NCBI RefSeq assembly: GCF_900112085.1
Contig: NZ_FOJY01000005.1
Span: 127,419 to 191,418, forward strand
Length of the DNA: 64,000 bases
Direction of reading: 5' to 3'
Source of the DNA: Acetitomaculum ruminis DSM 5522
GTDB lineage: Bacteria; Bacillota; Clostridia; Lachnospirales; Lachnospiraceae
Part shown: positions 26,685-36,100 of the stretch, piece by piece
Layout of the letters: each line of letters starts with the position of its first letter
How positions within the stretch are numbered: the stretch's first letter is position 1
Made by a program: the position numbers and the translations under genes
The notes under the pieces: model-generated
What the model saw: only the letters and a program-made list of their open reading frames with translations
The model's database searches: none
What the model was told of the DNA's origin: nothing

Positions 26685-28557
26685 GATTATTGCATCGCTG
26701 ATCTTATCGGTGATGCTATTTGCACTGCCGGTCGGGGCATTCATTGCGAACAGCTCCACGGCGGTATCGGTATATGCCGAAGAGAGCGTGACAGGTAATG
26801 AAGCAGGAACTACAGATGATTCGTCATCAAGTGCTGATGCGTCAGACAGCGAATCAACGGATAATGGTTCATCTGAAGATGGAACAGATACATCAGTTGA
26901 GAATCCTACAGGCGGGGATAATTCCGATGCCGGGGATGGTTCCAACACAGGAGACAGCACATCTGAAAATGAATCCGGAGATGGTGAGACTGGAGAAGAT
27001 GATCCCACACCGACTCCAGAACCCACACCTGAGCCGGAACCTGAGTGCATCTGCGAACATAAGTGCAGTCAGTATGATTACAACAAAGACTGCCCTGTAT
27101 GTAGTCAGAACTTTAAGGACTGCGAATACAAGGAGCCGAGTGTAAAAATCACAATCAATACTCCTTCGGGATGGTATTCAAGCGGAACATCCGCAAAGGT
27201 CACTTTTAAGGTCGAGGATATTCTTGATACCGGGAATTTTGCCATAAAGTCCGTGAAAGCAAAGATCGGACAGAATGGCAGCTATAACGATGTAACAGAG
27301 GATATGTTCCTTGAAATTTCCGAGAACTGCACTGTGTATGTGCTTGTTACCGATGCCAATGATAAGAGTTATGAGAGAAGCCGTTCCATTAAGTGCTTTG
27401 ATACAAGTAAGCCCACGCTGAATGCGGCAGTATCGGACGGACTTCTCACTATCCAGGCATCCGATAATGACTCCGGTGTAAAGGTTATCTATGTGAACGG
27501 ATATGAGTTTACAGATGTTACAAACGGAACCGTGAATATCCGCCTTTCCCAATTCGATGCAGGCTATGAGTATTTCACGATCACTGCCATGGATAATGCC
27601 GGGAATGTATCGGAGGTTTATAAGACAAAGAATCCATACTATAAGGATCCCAACTCCGATGATGACAGTAATCCGGCAGAACAGCTTCCTGCAAGTGCGG
27701 AGGCAACCAAGCCTTCCAGTGCGACAGCAACGGTTACAGATCATACCACGACTGACAGTAACGGAAATACGACAAGTACAACCACCAGCACCAATTCATC
27801 TCCCGAAGCACAGAAGAAAGCTGAGTTTGCCAAGGCAGATGCAGAGGAAGCAGCTTTATCAGATGGAGAAAACGGAGAGGATATGAACCTTGGAAAAGAG
27901 TTCTATACCATTGAAGCTGCAAGCGGCAAGGTCTTTTATCTGATCATTGATCGTGACGGACAGGAGGAAATGGTTTACTTCCTGACAGAGATTACAGAAA
28001 ATGACCTGCTTAATGTAACAACAGATAATTCGGAGACTCTGCCTAAGAACTCAGCGGCTCTTGAATCGCAGATCCCTGTGACGGAGAGCGCATTGCCTAA
28101 TAACAATACGGATATCGACGATACCCACGAAGTTGAGACTCCTACTGAGACACCGGAGGAACCACAGGAGACTGAACCGGAGGAGCCTGCCGAAGAGGAG
28201 CCGGAAGAGCCTGTTAAGAGCAATCCGCTTTTGGGATACATTATCATGGCAATCTTTGGCGGTGGCGTGATCGGAGCTGCATATTATTTCAAGGTAATTA
28301 AGAAAAAGCAGGACGGCGATTTTGTCGAGGATGAGGATGAAGAAGCCGAAGAGGAAGTATATGCAGACGATGCAGATGAGCAGGAAAAGGATCCTAATGA
28401 CGCCTGGTTTGATAATGCCGATGATGCGGCAGATTATCCTGAACCTACAGAAGAACAGAAAGACAGACCTGCTCCTACGGCGGAGGATATGGAAGATGCA
28501 ACAATATCTGATACGGAAGAGGAGAGCGCAGCAGATGTATCAGAAAAAGATGAATAA
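26662..28557 (+). CDS. Surface-anchored conjugation protein (DUF4366-like)
   Basis: A 631-residue exported protein. The signal peptide covers about 1-40. A Ser/Asp/Gly/Thr-rich spacer (about 45-120) ends in a PTPEPTPEPEPE run. A cysteine cluster (about 128-155) follows, then an Ig-like region with a DNAGNVSEVY strand (about 160-320), and the DUF4366-type segment FYTIEAASGKVFYLII (about 413). Near the end are a membrane helix (about 523-545) and a strongly acidic cytoplasmic tail. ATG 26662 is chosen for the AAGGAG site ten bases upstream. It probably faces outward as an adhesin or channel exit component (inference). Confidence 0.78.
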   Translation: MQRKLSIRIIASLILSVMLFALPVGAFIANSSTAVSVYAEESVTGNEAGTTDDSSSSADASDSESTDNGSSEDGTDTSVENPTGGDNSDAGDGSNTGDSTSENESGDGETGEDDPTPTPEPTPEPEPECICEHKCSQYDYNKDCPVCSQNFKDCEYKEPSVKITINTPSGWYSSGTSAKVTFKVEDILDTGNFAIKSVKAKIGQNGSYNDVTEDMFLEISENCTVYVLVTDANDKSYERSRSIKCFDTSKPTLNAAVSDGLLTIQASDNDSGVKVIYVNGYEFTDVTNGTVNIRLSQFDAGYEYFTITAMDNAGNVSEVYKTKNPYYKDPNSDDDSNPAEQLPASAEATKPSSATATVTDHTTTDSNGNTTSTTTSTNSSPEAQKKAEFAKADAEEAALSDGENGEDMNLGKEFYTIEAASGKVFYLIIDRDGQEEMVYFLTEITENDLLNVTTDNSETLPKNSAALESQIPVTESALPNNNTDIDDTHEVETPTETPEEPQETEPEEPAEEEPEEPVKSNPLLGYIIMAIFGGGVIGAAYYFKVIKKKQDGDFVEDEDEEAEEEVYADDADEQEKDPNDAWFDNADDAADYPEPTEEQKDRPAPTAEDMEDATISDTEEESAADVSEKDE

Positions 28558-28565
28558 ACACATTT

Positions 28566-28598
28566 ACGGCGGAGAGGATAACCTCTCCGTCATCTTTT
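28566..28598 (+). terminator. Intercistronic terminator-like hairpin
   Basis: GGAGAGG/CCTCTCC around ATAA (28571-28588), then CATCTTTT. Confidence 0.65.
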
Positions 28599-28617
28599 GA
28601 AAGGAGAAATGAGTTTT

Positions 28618-29106
28618 ATGGAACAGACAGCAGAAAAAAAGAAGATGGATGAGATCACCATCAAATTTGGCAAGGGATGTGTCGGAGAGCCTTTTACGGG
28701 AAAGGATGGCAAGGAGTATAAGCAGATCCTTATTCCTAACAAGGATGAAAATGATCACAGTCCCTGGGCAACATTTGTTGCAAGGTCAAATGCAGTGCAT
28801 GAGGATCAGTATGGTAAGGGTATGTGGATGAAGCTACCTGCCGACGGTCATACCACAGTACGCAAGGATCACTGCGTCGGAGAAGGTGCTGATGGCAAGA
28901 AGATCTGGGAGACTGAAAAGACCAAGGTATCCAACAGAGAGCTGAAGGGCATGGTGGAGTTTTATAAGTCCAGAGGCAAGGAGCAGGAGGAAAAGCCGAG
29001 GGAATCCCTTAAGAACAGACTTTCCGAAAAGAAAGCCGAGGTTTCTCAGCAGAAACATGATGCACCTCAGAAGACTGCTACGAAGTCGAAGGAAGCTTCT
29101 TTATAA
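28618..29106 (+). CDS. Small cargo protein with shared C-terminal tail
   Basis: A 162-residue soluble protein I do not recognise. The first ~110 residues form a beta-rich domain (ITIKFGKGCVGEPFTGKDGKEY, then ILIPNKDENDHSPWATFV). The C-terminal quarter is Lys/Glu/Ser-rich and carries RESLKNRLSEKKAEV (about 128-142), the tail motif found in several other module A proteins. ATG 28618 has AGGAG upstream. It is followed directly by topB, which may point to a DNA-processing context. A secreted substrate role is speculative. Confidence 0.65.
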   Translation: MEQTAEKKKMDEITIKFGKGCVGEPFTGKDGKEYKQILIPNKDENDHSPWATFVARSNAVHEDQYGKGMWMKLPADGHTTVRKDHCVGEGADGKKIWETEKTKVSNRELKGMVEFYKSRGKEQEEKPRESLKNRLSEKKAEVSQQKHDAPQKTATKSKEASL

Positions 29107-29116
29107 GGAGGCTGCC

Positions 29117-31222
29117 ATGGGATACAAGTTAGTGGTTACCGAGAAGCCCAGTGTGGCCAGAGCTTATGCGGATGCACTGGGTGTAAAGAATGCACAGGAT
29201 GGCTATATCGAAGGAAACGGTTATATCATTTCGTGGTGCGTAGGACACCTTATTGAGCTGGCACAGCCGGATGCATATGATCCCGCTTTAAAGAAGTGGT
29301 CATATAATTCGCTCCCGATCATGCCGGGAAACTGGCAGTATGAGATTAAAAAGGATACGAAAGCCCAGTTTAAGGTACTTAAGAAGCTCATGCACGATAA
29401 AGACGTAGACGAGACTATCTGTGCTACCGATGCCGGACGAGAGGGGGAGCTGATTTTCCGTCTTGTATATGAGCAGGCAGGCTGTGATAAACCTATTAAG
29501 CGTTTATGGCTTTCATCTATGGAAGAGAGTGCCATAAGGGAAGGTTTTGCCAATCTGAAACCCGGATATATGTACAACGACCTGTATCAGAGTGCTTTAT
29601 GCAGACAACAGGCTGACTGGCTTGTGGGTATCAATGGTACAAGGCTTTTCACTGTGCTTTATAACAGACTTTTGAAAGTCGGAAGGGTGCAGACTCCTAC
29701 ACTTGCAATGCTTGTGGACAGAGACGAAGCAATCCGAACCTTTAAGAAAGAGCCGTTTTATACCTGCCATATAGATGTAAATGGCATGGAAGCGGTATCC
29801 GATAAGTTCAAGACCGAAGATGAGGCAATGTCCGTAGAGGGATGTGCCGTATTTAACCCGGTGCGTATTACGAAGGTGGAGGAAGAGGAAAAGAGTATCG
29901 CACAGCCGAGACTTTATGACCTTACCACCCTGCAGAGGGATGCCAATCGTATCTTTGGATTTACGGCAAAACAGACCTTAGATTATACCCAGAGCCTTTA
30001 TGAAAAGCGTCTTTGTACTTATCCGAGGACGGACAGCCAGTTTTTATCCGATGATATGGGGCAGACTGCGGAGGATGTGATCGGAGCGGTGTTTAAGAGC
30101 GTATTAAAGATGCCGCAGGATTATTCACCGGACATCGGCAGAGTCTTAAACAGCAAAAAAGTCACAGACCACCACGCCATCATTCCCACGATGGAAATAG
30201 CAAAACAGGATATGGATGCACTTGCAGAGGGAGAGAAGAAGATTCTTTCCCTCATTTCATATCGTGTTCTGTGTGCTACATCCGGGAGGCATATTTATAA
30301 GAGTGTAAAGGTGGAACTTGACTGTGATGGGTTTAAGTTTCATGCAAGCGGAAAGACGGTCATATCCGAAGGCTTTAAGAAGTATGAAAAAATGCTCAGG
30401 AACCGCTTTAAGGTAAAAGCCGATGCGGAGGATGAGGAAAAGTCTTTGCCTGTGGTACATGAAGGACAGTCATTTCGTGAAGTAAATCCGAGAGTGGTAG
30501 AGGGCTTCACGCAGCCACCTAAGTCATTCACGGAAGATACGCTCCTTAAGTATATGGAAACTGCCGGAGCTTCGGAAATGGACGATGATGTAGAACGTAA
30601 GGGGCTTGGTACACCTGCCACCAGAGCGGATATCATCGAGAAGCTGGTAAAAGATGGTTTTGTCAAAAGAGATAAGAAAAAGCTGGTTCCCACGGATGAT
30701 GGGATCAAGCTCATAACCATCCTGCCTGATGCGGTGAAATCTCCGCAGATGACGGCGGACTGGGAAAACGCACTTGTCCTTGTCTCCAAGGGTGAGATGA
30801 GTGCGGATGCTTTTATGAAGGGCATTAAGGACATGGTAACAGAGTTGATAAAAACATACAGTAGCGTAAGCGAGGAGGAAAAGAAGATGTTTGGATCTGA
30901 AGAAGCAATTGGAAAATGCCCGAAGTGTGGCGGTGATGTCGTTGTCGGCAAGTACGGGGCATACTGCACCGAGAAGTGCGGCATGAGCATTGGCTATGCC
31001 ATGGGAAGAAAGCTTGACGAGGAGCAGATCAAGAAGCTTCTTGCAGGAGAAAAGATCTTTATGAAAGGTCTTAAGAGCAAGAAGGGCAAGAGCTATGATG
31101 CTTTTCTTAAGCCTGAAGGTGTGGAGGCGTATGACTACACCAACAAGGATGGTGAGGAAAAGAGCGGCTTTCAGTTCAAGTTCGCCTTTGAGTTTCCGGA
31201 GCGTAAGAAGAAGGGAGAGTGA
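29117..31222 (+). CDS. topB: DNA topoisomerase III
   Basis: A 701-residue type IA topoisomerase that passes single strands, probably resolving transfer or replication intermediates of the element. Seen: the Toprim start EKPSVARAYADALG, acidic TDAGREGELIFR (about 104), the active-site tyrosine in CTYPRTDS (about 301), and a C-terminal zinc-ribbon-like part with CPKCGG (about 600). ATG 29117 lies nine bases after AAGGAGG. TopB is a constant member of this element family. It overlaps the next gene by four bases only if that gene uses its GTG. Confidence 0.94.
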   Translation: MGYKLVVTEKPSVARAYADALGVKNAQDGYIEGNGYIISWCVGHLIELAQPDAYDPALKKWSYNSLPIMPGNWQYEIKKDTKAQFKVLKKLMHDKDVDETICATDAGREGELIFRLVYEQAGCDKPIKRLWLSSMEESAIREGFANLKPGYMYNDLYQSALCRQQADWLVGINGTRLFTVLYNRLLKVGRVQTPTLAMLVDRDEAIRTFKKEPFYTCHIDVNGMEAVSDKFKTEDEAMSVEGCAVFNPVRITKVEEEEKSIAQPRLYDLTTLQRDANRIFGFTAKQTLDYTQSLYEKRLCTYPRTDSQFLSDDMGQTAEDVIGAVFKSVLKMPQDYSPDIGRVLNSKKVTDHHAIIPTMEIAKQDMDALAEGEKKILSLISYRVLCATSGRHIYKSVKVELDCDGFKFHASGKTVISEGFKKYEKMLRNRFKVKADAEDEEKSLPVVHEGQSFREVNPRVVEGFTQPPKSFTEDTLLKYMETAGASEMDDDVERKGLGTPATRADIIEKLVKDGFVKRDKKKLVPTDDGIKLITILPDAVKSPQMTADWENALVLVSKGEMSADAFMKGIKDMVTELIKTYSSVSEEEKKMFGSEEAIGKCPKCGGDVVVGKYGAYCTEKCGMSIGYAMGRKLDEEQIKKLLAGEKIFMKGLKSKKGKSYDAFLKPEGVEAYDYTNKDGEEKSGFQFKFAFEFPERKKKGE

Positions 31223-31227
31223 GCAAC

Positions 31228-31800
31228 ATGAAGAAAGCAGTAAAAATATTACTGGGCATTGCGGCGGCAGGGGCTTCGGTCTCTGCTGCGGCTTTAGCCG
31301 TAAAGAAGTACAGGGACAGTAAAAGGAAGTATGTCTGTGATGAATGTGATGATGACTACTTTGATGAAGAGCCGGATGATTTCGATGAAGAATATCATCT
31401 TACACCCGAAGAGGAAGAGGAGCTTATCAGCACGGATGATCATGATTTTGGAGCATCTGATGATGATTACTATCCCGGTAAATATGCTGATATCAGCATT
31501 CTGGAAAAAGAAGAGGTCGCTTTTATCAAGTATATCCTCGAAGGAATCAGGAACGTCGGATACCTTATGAATGTGAAATTTGAGGATATTGAAAGACTTT
31601 GCCGCAGAAGAAATATCTCCAATGCAGAAAAGCTGGAGCAGATCAGAGCTATTTGCACGGCAGGAAAGGATAACAATGATCTTTTGAACGGATGCGTTGA
31701 AGATATTTCAGATATGGTAAGCGAGAACACCCCGGAGGATTTCTGGGATTTTCTTGAAGATTATACAAAGAAGAAGGAGGATGAAAACGATGCAGAATAA
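31228..31800 (+). CDS. Acidic membrane-anchored protein, unknown
   Basis: A 190-residue protein. One N-terminal membrane helix (KILLGIAAAGASVSAAALAV) is followed by a very acidic region (CDECDDDYFDEEPDDFDEEY) and a helical C-terminal half. It is probably tethered to the cytoplasmic membrane. I recognise no family. GGGAGAG precedes the ATG; a GTG nine bases earlier is possible. It sits in a tightly packed cotranslated group with the genes on both sides. Confidence 0.65.
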   Translation: MKKAVKILLGIAAAGASVSAAALAVKKYRDSKRKYVCDECDDDYFDEEPDDFDEEYHLTPEEEEELISTDDHDFGASDDDYYPGKYADISILEKEEVAFIKYILEGIRNVGYLMNVKFEDIERLCRRRNISNAEKLEQIRAICTAGKDNNDLLNGCVEDISDMVSENTPEDFWDFLEDYTKKKEDENDAE

Positions 31801-31945
31801 CAACGTGATCGCAACAGAGGTTGCAGAAAAGCCAAAGACAAGCGGGAAGGCACGCTTCACAGCCTATATGCAGGGCATGAAGAAGTTGGAGCGTAAGGCA
31901 CAGATGCAGAAGGAAGCAACTATGAAGGGAGGAGCAAAAGCATGA
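31790..31945 (+). CDS. 51-residue basic protein
   Basis: A small gene starting nine bases after AAGGAGG, inside the 3' end of the preceding gene. Its stop overlaps the next start (ATGA). The product is basic and helical (KARFTAYMQGMKKLERKAQMQ). Tight coupling on both sides argues that it is real. Function unknown. Confidence 0.6.
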   Translation: MQNNNVIATEVAEKPKTSGKARFTAYMQGMKKLERKAQMQKEATMKGGAKA

Positions 31946-33090
31946 ATTACGAAGAGTTTAAGCAGGAAGTGGCAGACCGTATCAAGGAGTTTCTGCCTGA
32001 GAAGTACGCAGATGCGGATGTATCTATCCAGACAGTTGTGAAGAACAATGATCAGAAGCTTGATGGTCTTATGGTTAAGCTTGAGGACAGCAATATCGCT
32101 CCCAATATTTACCTCAATCAGTTTTATGAACAGCATGAGGACGGCAGACCTATGGATGATATCCTGGCTGCAATCGCAGATGTCCGCACACAGCATGAGA
32201 TGTCACAGGATTTTGATGTGAGCAAGCTTACCGATTTTGACAGCGTGAAGGATCGTATCACCTGCCGCCTTATCAATGCAGAGCAGAATGCGGAGTATCT
32301 TGCAGATAAGCCTCATACCATGGTGGATGACCTGGCTGTTACATACCATATCGCAATCGGCAAAGAAGAGAGCGGCACAATGAGCGCACCTATCACCAAC
32401 AGGCTCATGGAGGGATACGGTGTGGATGTAGAACAGCTTCATCAGATTGCCCTTGATAACATGGACACCCTTACTCCGGCAACATTCAAGAGCATGACGG
32501 AGACCATGGTGGATATGATGCTTCCTGATATGATGCGAAGCGGAATGTCCGAGGAAGAGGCAAGGGAGGCCATCGCCGGTATGATCCCGCCTACACCTGA
32601 TGAGATGATGTATGTACTTTCCAATGAGGATAAGCTTAACGGTGCGGCAGTTCTCCTTAACGATAAGGTCATGGATGATATCACCGAGAAGCTGGGTCAG
32701 GACTACTTCATTTTACCTTCGAGTGTGCATGAGGTGCTGATCGTACCTAAGAATGACCAGATGGATCTTAAGACCTTAGAGAGTATGGTGCAGGATGTGA
32801 ATGCCACACAGGTAGCACCGGAGGAAAGACTCTCCGATCACGTATATGCCTATGACGCAAAGGAACATGAGCTTTTCCGTGCTGACAAGGCAGAGGAGAG
32901 GGCTGCAGCAAAAGAAGCAGAGGCTTCAAAGGAAACTGCTGTAGAAAAGACCTCTGCAAAAGAAGAAAAGAAGCAGGAGCGTCCTTCCCTTAAGGAGAGA
33001 CTTGCCCAGAAGAAAGACATTGTTGCCAAGAATGAGGCAACCAGGGAGCCTCGTCAGATGAATAAGGACAGAGGACAGGCTTTGGCATAA
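31942..33090 (+). CDS. DUF5688-family element protein
   Basis: A 382-residue soluble protein of the DUF5688 type, common in clostridial conjugative elements and of unknown function. It begins MNYEEFKQEVADRIKEFLP, has a helical middle, and includes FILPSSVHEVLIVP (about 255-268). The last ~60 residues are low-complexity Ala/Glu/Lys. They hold RPSLKERLAQKK (about 347-358) and end KDRGQALA, a tail also seen in PcfB. The start overlaps the previous stop as ATGA. Confidence 0.72.
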   Translation: MNYEEFKQEVADRIKEFLPEKYADADVSIQTVVKNNDQKLDGLMVKLEDSNIAPNIYLNQFYEQHEDGRPMDDILAAIADVRTQHEMSQDFDVSKLTDFDSVKDRITCRLINAEQNAEYLADKPHTMVDDLAVTYHIAIGKEESGTMSAPITNRLMEGYGVDVEQLHQIALDNMDTLTPATFKSMTETMVDMMLPDMMRSGMSEEEAREAIAGMIPPTPDEMMYVLSNEDKLNGAAVLLNDKVMDDITEKLGQDYFILPSSVHEVLIVPKNDQMDLKTLESMVQDVNATQVAPEERLSDHVYAYDAKEHELFRADKAEERAAAKEAEASKETAVEKTSAKEEKKQERPSLKERLAQKKDIVAKNEATREPRQMNKDRGQALA

Positions 33091-33162
33091 GGATTTTTGT
33101 TTTGGAACGGGAGAGGGGCAGCGATGTCCTTCTCCCATAATCTTTATAAGGAGAAACAGGCT

Positions 33163-36100
33163 ATGGCAAGAAAATATGATGAGATCAAATGGCTTGCACA
33201 GGCTACGGCACAAGATTTATCAGCAGATACGGAAAAGTGGAAGGGATTTCTTACCACTGCCGGCAGATTATACCGGTATCCGTTCATGGATCAGCTGCTT
33301 ATCTATGCCCAAAGACCAGATGCCACAGCATGTGCAGAGCTTGAAACATGGAATCAGAAGATGAACTGCTGGGTCAATCGTGGCTCCAAGGGTATCGCCC
33401 TTTTGGATGAGAGCAGCGGCAGACCGAGACTTCGGTATGTATTTGATGTATCAAATGTGCATCCCGGATGGAATGTGGGAAGGCTCCCGTACATATGGCA
33501 GGTCAGAGAACGGAATGAACAGACGGTTCTTAACAGACTGGAAAACATATATGGAAAAACGGATGAAAACAGACCTTTCGGGGACAGGCTTGTGGAGCTG
33601 GCACATCGTATTGCGGATGATTATTACAGGGATGTAATGCCTGATCTGCAGGACAGGGTGGATGGAAGCTTTCTGTATGGTTACGATGAGCTGAATCTTG
33701 AAATGAGATTGCAGGATACCATGAGAGATTCCATCGCATATACGCTTCTTACAAGGTGCGGTGTGGACACAGAGCTTTATGATTTTGACTTCCGGTATCT
33801 GCATGAGTTCAGCGATGTGAAAACACTGTCTGTACTGGGAAATGCGGTATCGGAAATGACTGAGCCGGTGCTCATGGAAATCGGAAGAGCGGTAACGGCA
33901 CAGGAGCGTCATATCGCCCGATATGGCGAAGTAGAAAGACAAACGGAGAATATATCACAAGCCGTTGAAAAAAGCCAAAATTCGCTTGCAAATGAGGCTC
34001 AGAATGAATATAATGCTTTAAAGCGTGAAAGCGAGCGGCAAGGTGATATTTCCACCGATGATTATGAAAAAGGCGAAAGCGCTAATATTTCAGAACAAGG
34101 AGGAAATGACCATGGAACTGACTTACATGCAGAGCGGGGATTATCTGATCCCGAACCTGATCGCGAACAGCGAGCCGGAGGAACCCTTAACGAAGTACGG
34201 ACTAATGCGGAGGAACTTTCTGAAGGAACATCGGAGAGGAACCTACAGCGGGATGATGTTAGAGGGGAATCTGAAGGAGCACTGCCTGATGATTCAGAAG
34301 CAGGCAGAGGAGAGGATGGATCTTCTGACCGATCAGATGGCGAAGTCACAGGGAGTGAACGAAGCCCTGAAAGCATCAGACCAGATGAAGTGGGTGGGTC
34401 TGATGAACAACATCCGGGCATCGGCGGAGGAGATAGTTTTATCGGAGCTGATCTACAGCTAAATCCTCCGGATGCAGAACCCGAACAACTGAATATGTTT
34501 GACCTGTTCCCGTCATTTGCGGAGCAGGTGGGAACGATAGCAGCAGCGGAAGCAAGCGTGAAAACGAAGGCTCCCGCTGTTTTTGCGTTAAAGGATGAAC
34601 AGCTTCTTGATATCATCCGTTCCGGTGGCGGAAAGCAGGATAACCGTAAGCGTATCTATGCAAAGTACCAGGCAGGAAAAGATGCTGCGGAAATGACTGA
34701 TTTCATTAAGAATGAGATCGGAACGACAGGCAAGGGCTTTGAATTTGACGGGCAGAGGGTATCTGTCTGGTTTAATGAAAATGGTATGAGTATTGCACCG
34801 GGGAATTCTGCTCAGGTGGACTTTGCCACTACCTATAGTTGGAGCCTTGTAGAAGAGTTCACCCGTCAGATGGTGGAAAATGGCTCATATATGTCAAGAA
34901 ATGAAGCCTTTCTTGTGGACAGTACCGAGCGGGCGAGAGTTGCTGATCAGATTTATTTCTTTTTCCGTGACGGCATTGATGATATGCCTGACTCTTTTTC
35001 TATCCAGGGAAGTAATTATCCCGACAGCCAGGCACATATCGCAGAGTTGTTATCTACCCATGAGGGAAGGGAACTGCTTGCAGAGGAAATCGGAAGGGCT
35101 GCGGACAGGATAGAGAGCGGAGAGATTCAACTTCGGTGGAGATATGTAAAAGAGCCGGAGTACCTACTTTCGGAGATTGCCGACCTCGATGCAGAGCGTA
35201 GGGAGTTTCCTCTTGCAGATGAGGTAAATGTAAGGCTTGAAAACTTCATCACCCAGGATGAGATTGACAGCAGGCTCACCCATGGAAGCGGCGTATCACA
35301 GGGACTTTTCCGTATCTATGATTATTTTAAGGAGGGGCATGACAGCAAGGATAATGTAGCGTTCCTTAAAAAAGAATATGGTACAGGCGGACAGTCGGAT
35401 GCCTTGATTGGAAATGACAAGAGTTGGGAAGACCATGATGCAAAGGGCATTCAGCTTGACAAGGGAAGTATTATGGAGCCATATACATCCGTGCTTCTTA
35501 ACTGGAATGTGGTGGAAAAGCGTATCCGTGAACTGATTGCAGAGGATAAGTATCTGTCTCCCAAGGCAAAGGAAGCCTATGCGGAGTATAAAAAGGAGCA
35601 GGAAAAGGAAGCTCTTGCGGATGAGCAGGAAAAACTTGTTGATGCCATTGAAGCCGGGGATGCACAGGAAGAGCCGGAAAGCAAAGAGGCAGATCATAAT
35701 CCCGAATTCGGTCCGCCTGTCGGACGGGGAGAAAACAGCCGCTGGTCGATAGTCCATGAGGCAGATGATGAAAATGATAATCCACAGGAGTGGGCAACGA
35801 AGCTCCCATCCGGTCAGTATGTATGGGTATACCGTGAGGAAGATGGCTCCTATGGGATTCATCCGGTTGCTGATTCTTTTGCTGCTCCAACGGAGACCTT
35901 CAGGACTCTTGAAGAGGCGCAGGAGTATGTTGACGAGACCATGCGGGGAGAAGTGCTTAAAGGGCAGGCTTTAGAACAGGAATCTTCAACATATACAATC
36001 TATCAGATATCGGATGAAGCTGAGGACAGACGGGATATCATCTTTGAAAACCTGGAGCACCTGCAGAACAGAGGACTGTCTGTTGATGCGGCAAACTATG

